Shown: positions 61,228 through 64,000 of the stretch, in pieces
How positions within the stretch are numbered: position 1 is the stretch's first letter
How the letters are laid out: each line of letters starts with the position of its first letter
Assembly: GCF_000315425.1 (NCBI RefSeq)
Contig: NZ_JH992923.1
Span: forward strand, 124,365-188,364
Source: Massilia timonae CCUG 45783
GTDB lineage: Bacteria; Pseudomonadota; Gammaproteobacteria; Burkholderiales; Burkholderiaceae_D
Direction: 5' to 3'
Length of the DNA: 64,000 nt
Translations under genes and position numbers: made by a program
Notes under the pieces: model-generated
Database searches by the model: none
Told to the model about the DNA's origin: nothing
What the model saw: the letters and a program-made list of their open reading frames with translations, nothing else

Positions 61228-61779
61228 ATGCTGGCCGAACGGGACGTCGATCGACTGCTATGCGAGCATGGGACGCTGTTGCGCGCCCATGCCCAACTCC
61301 AGGCGCGCTGCACGGCCCTGTTGCACGAGCAGGCCGAGCGCATCCGACGGCTCGATGCCGAGCTAATGCGCACGCGCGCGGCGGCGATCCGCAGCCTCAG
61401 CGCGCTGGCCTGGGAACGCGAAGACCGCGCCGCGCTCGAGCAAGCGGCGCCGGGCCTGAAGCGGCGCGCCGCCATGGGCCGCCAGGTCGAGGCCTTGCAG
61501 GCGCGCGTGCACGAGCTGACGCGCCGGCTGCATGCAGGCGAACTGGCCGGCCATGCTGCGCGGGCCGACGACGCCTTGCCGCGCGCACTCGACGCCAGCC
61601 TCGAAGCCAGCCTCGAAGCCAGCCTGGAAGCGGCCGACCTGGTGATCTGCCAGACCGGTTGCCTGAGCCATGGCGACTACTGGCGCGTGCAGGATCACTG
61701 CAAGCGCAGCGGCAAGGTGTGCATGCTGGTCGACCAGCCCGACCGGGTGCACATCGTGCGCATCGGGAGCCTCGCCTGA
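61228..61779 (+). CDS. DUF2325-like protein with coiled coil and EASL repeat
   Basis: A 183-aa protein. The first ~110 residues form Ala/Arg/Glu-rich helices (ERDVDRLLCEHGTLLRAHAQ, coiled-coil-like). A short tandem repeat EASLEASLEASLEA joins them to the C-terminal DUF2325 domain ADLVICQTGCLSHGDYWRV...GKVCMLVDQP. ATG at 61228 has AGGGGG 7 bp upstream. DUF2325 function is unknown. The Fur box at 61156 points to an iron-response role. Confidence 0.82.
   Translation: MLAERDVDRLLCEHGTLLRAHAQLQARCTALLHEQAERIRRLDAELMRTRAAAIRSLSALAWEREDRAALEQAAPGLKRRAAMGRQVEALQARVHELTRRLHAGELAGHAARADDALPRALDASLEASLEASLEAADLVICQTGCLSHGDYWRVQDHCKRSGKVCMLVDQPDRVHIVRIGSLA
61594..61629 (+). repeat. 12-bp tandem repeat, three copies
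   Basis: gccagcctcgaa at 61594 and 61606, with a one-base variant at 61618; it encodes ASLE-ASLE-ASLE in the DUF2325-like protein. Confidence 0.85.
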
Positions 61780-61782
61780 GGC

Positions 61783-62976
61783 TTACAAGGCGAAGATGAT
61801 GTCGCTGATCTGCTCATAGAGCTTGTCGGCCGACGGCCCCTGGTTGGGCCAGTTCAGGATGTCGAAGTGGTCGTAGCCCTTGTAGTTGCCGAGGAAATTC
61901 CAGGCCCCGCGCACGGCCGTGCCGTCGTAGTCGCGCGCCGGGTGGCCGTTCGGCGAGCGCATGCTGATCGTGTTGACCACGCCATCGTTCGAGAACCAGT
62001 CGCTGTCGATCTTCACGCGGTTGGGCAGGTCGAGGGTATAGCTGCCCATGCCGCGCTGCGCCACCGAAGGCACGATCCACTCGCCGGCAAAGGATTTGAA
62101 ATAGGGGATCATGTCGGCGCGCGCATACTGGAACAGCGTGGTCTGGACCGGGGCGACCACGCGGTCGGTGCCGTTGCAGCACCAGGCGCCGCCCTCGGTG
62201 GCTACCGTGCCGACCGAAAAATAATAGATGTGCGGCGAGGTGCGCGCCCATAGATTGAATTCGCGCGCCCCGTCCGGCGCCAGTTCCCAGCCCGCCACCC
62301 GGTGCCCGAGCACGTCGCGCAGCGGCAGGCGGATGCCCGGCAGGATGTTGAACACGGCATCGGTGAGGGTGGTGCCGTTGTGCGGCGCCGAGATCGTGGT
62401 CACGCTGCGGATCCAGCCGACCTTGCCGCCCTTGAACAGTTCGCCGTCGCCTTCGTCTTGCGGCGAGCCGTGTTCGAGCAGCTCGATCAGCGCCCGGATC
62501 GTGGTGCCGCCCTGGCTGTGCCCGATCATGTGGATCGGGTGGTCCTGGTCCCAGGCCGGGTACAGGGCCAGCGGATAGTCTTGCGGGTTGTTGCGCGGGT
62601 CGGCGGCCCAGCATTTGCCGGGCGGCTTTTGCACCTGGCCGGGCAAGCCGTGGTCGCGCACATGGGCCTTGCCATAGTCGACGCAGCCGCCCTTGATCTG
62701 GGCATACAGGTCGGCCGCGCGGTCCCAGTTGGACGAGATCGGGCCGACCGCCGCGGCGAACACGGCGCGTGGCCCGCGGTAGATCTGCATCTGCGAGGCG
62801 ATGTCGCCATAGCCGCCCCAGTAATTGAAGCCGCTGTGCTGGAATTCCTCGGGTCCGAAGCCGAGGAAGCCGTGGACGAGGATGACGGGATAGTTATTCG
62901 CCGCGCTGCAGGCGGGAGCGGCGAACATGCCCAGCGCAACCAGCAGGGCGGCGCAGGCGCGAGCGAATCGAACCAT
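61783..62976 (-). CDS. Secreted triacylglycerol lipase (family I.5-like)
   Basis: A 397-aa exported lipase. Signal peptide (LLVALGMFAAPACSAA), then NNYPVILVHGFLGFGPEEF with the oxyanion region, YWGGYGDIASQMQ and AVGPISSNWDRAADLYAQIKGG, which resemble Geobacillus thermoalkalophilic I.5 lipases. Nucleophile elbow is IGHSQGGTTIRAL; SNDGVVNTISM and YKGYDHFDILNWPNQG hold the likely Asp and His. No lipase foldase (lif) is adjacent. It converges with the DUF2325-like gene, 3 bp apart. Confidence 0.88.
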   Translation of the reverse strand: MVRFARACAALLVALGMFAAPACSAANNYPVILVHGFLGFGPEEFQHSGFNYWGGYGDIASQMQIYRGPRAVFAAAVGPISSNWDRAADLYAQIKGGCVDYGKAHVRDHGLPGQVQKPPGKCWAADPRNNPQDYPLALYPAWDQDHPIHMIGHSQGGTTIRALIELLEHGSPQDEGDGELFKGGKVGWIRSVTTISAPHNGTTLTDAVFNILPGIRLPLRDVLGHRVAGWELAPDGAREFNLWARTSPHIYYFSVGTVATEGGAWCCNGTDRVVAPVQTTLFQYARADMIPYFKSFAGEWIVPSVAQRGMGSYTLDLPNRVKIDSDWFSNDGVVNTISMRSPNGHPARDYDGTAVRGAWNFLGNYKGYDHFDILNWPNQGPSADKLYEQISDIIFAL

Positions 62977-63140
62977 CTGGCTTCTCCGATAAATGCGTCA
63001 AGCACATTGTCGGAGGTAGGACGACGGTCGGGTTTGCGCTGTGTCGACCCGCGGCGAAGGAATTAAAATTCACGCAAGGAAACATGCGCATGCCGCTTGA
63101 CAATGCCGTGTCAAATTCCCTGTGTTTATTACTCACATGG

Positions 63141-63998
63141 TCAGCGCACCGTGGTGCTGCCGACCGACGTGGTCGGCTCCGAGACCGCCGTCGCCGGCGT
63201 GGCGCCCGGCGCCGGCGCGGTCGATGCGGTGGCGGCAGCCTTCTCGGCCTGCTCCAGGCGGCCGTCGGTCCACACCACGTAGTCGTCGACCGAGTACAGG
63301 CGGCACGGATCCTTGCTCTTGGCCGAGCAGGTGGCCAGCGCGCGGCCTTCCGGGTCTTCGCCTTCCTCGGCCCAGGTCCAGCCGCCGCTCGGCGACACGG
63401 CGAAGGCGCGCGGCGTCATCTTGGTCAGGTAGTCGCGGTAGGCGCGGCGGCCGTGCTCGGACAGGAAGGGCACGGCGTCGACGTCGTCCACCCCGGCGTA
63501 ATCGGTGCGCGGCTGGCTCGGCGGAGGCGGGACGTCGACCACGACCGCGGTCGGCATGCCGATCTCTTTCAGGAACCGTTCCGTATCTTGCAGCCACACC
63601 TTCTCGCCGTCGCGGCTGGCCAGCATGCCGTGGGCATCGCGCTTGAATGACGGGAACTCCACCAGGCGCCCGCGGCCGCCGGCTTGGACATAGGAGGCGT
63701 GCATGCGTCCGGCCAGTTCCGGGCCGAACAGCGAGTCGTTCTGGCCATACATCCACAGGCTCGGCACCTTCGCCCTGGCGCCGTATTCGGCGAAGGCCGA
63801 CACCAGCTGCGAGCGCCAGGCGCAGCGGTCGCTGTCGTCGCGCAGGCCGCCGGCGAAGTTGATCAGGCCGCGCACGCCCGGCAAGTCTTCGGTGCCGAGG
63901 GCGATCGTGGCCAGGCCGCCATACGACTGGCCGGCCACCACCATGCGCTCAGCATCGACCCAGGGCTGGCGGCGCGCATAGTCAAGGGTCGAGCGGAT
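63141..63998 (-). CDS. Alpha/beta hydrolase, dienelactone-hydrolase-like (5' end outside window)
   Basis: Only the C-terminal ~285 residues are visible; the frame is open to the window edge. The nucleophile elbow VVAGQSYGGLATIAL lies near the left end, preceded by LDYARRQPWVDAERM typical of the dienelactone hydrolase/prolyl-oligopeptidase group. DAHGMLAS holds a probable catalytic His; SLWMYGQNDSLFGPELA a probable Asp. After the hydrolase core come an additional ~65-residue domain and a Ser/Thr/Ala/Pro-rich tail. A signal peptide, if any, is outside the window. Confidence 0.82.
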   Translation of the reverse strand: MRSTLDYARRQPWVDAERMVVAGQSYGGLATIALGTEDLPGVRGLINFAGGLRDDSDRCAWRSQLVSAFAEYGARAKVPSLWMYGQNDSLFGPELAGRMHASYVQAGGRGRLVEFPSFKRDAHGMLASRDGEKVWLQDTERFLKEIGMPTAVVVDVPPPPSQPRTDYAGVDDVDAVPFLSEHGRRAYRDYLTKMTPRAFAVSPSGGWTWAEEGEDPEGRALATCSAKSKDPCRLYSVDDYVVWTDGRLEQAEKAAATASTAPAPGATPATAVSEPTTSVGSTTVR

Positions 63999-64000
63999 GT

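Overview
The window is chromosomal DNA of a high-GC betaproteobacterium, most likely Oxalobacteraceae (Massilia/Telluria-like). I infer this from the backbone order rpoS-rlmD ... ndk-rlmN-pilW-rodZ-ispG-hisS-yfgM-bamB-der-hfq-hflX-hflK-hflC-hisZ-purA, which is typical of Burkholderiales, together with a PEP-CTERM protein and many PAS-type hybrid histidine kinases. No database search was possible. Family calls rest on motifs and remembered family features.

Layout. Positions 1-31 kb are mostly backbone: the 3' part of rpoS, rlmD, a PAS hybrid kinase, a membrane-fused PQQ-type sugar dehydrogenase, a Bax-inhibitor-1 protein, then the long co-directional ndk-to-purA block (RNA modification, isoprenoid synthesis, outer-membrane assembly, ribosome GTPases, Hfq, HflX/K/C), a phosphoribosyltransferase, MarC, a PEP-CTERM protein, a second hybrid kinase, uvrB and an aminotransferase. 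A 158-bp near-palindrome sits between ndk and rlmN.

From 31 to 34.6 kb there are three identical tRNA-Asn(GTT) genes, each with its own promoter and terminator. Between them lie an alpha/beta hydrolase, a MepA-like peptidoglycan peptidase next to a small secreted protein (possible toxin-immunity pair), and purT.

From 34.6 to 53.2 kb lies an accessory region. It holds a type VI secretion (T6SS) baseplate set (tssK, tssE, tssF, tssG) without sheath, Hcp, ClpV or membrane-complex genes, an unrecognised 415-aa protein, a VgrG, a Tle4-like lipase effector, and an array of three Tli4-like immunity genes separated by scars of the effector and PAAR genes. The third immunity gene is split by an IS21-family element with 5-bp target duplications; removing the element restores a 381-codon frame, exactly the length of the other two. 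A PAAR gene ends the array and is overlapped by an IS481-type transposase. A decayed tRNA-Asn 3' half with the same terminator as the second tRNA-Asn closes the region.

From 53.2 to 64 kb the window holds a two-part YeeE/YedE transporter, an HNH-like protein, a light-sensing cluster (REC-kinase-REC protein, Rcp1-like response regulator, bacteriophytochrome, PAS-PAS hybrid kinase), a perfect Fur box before a DUF2325-like protein, a family I.5-like lipase, and the 3' part of a second alpha/beta hydrolase that runs off the window.
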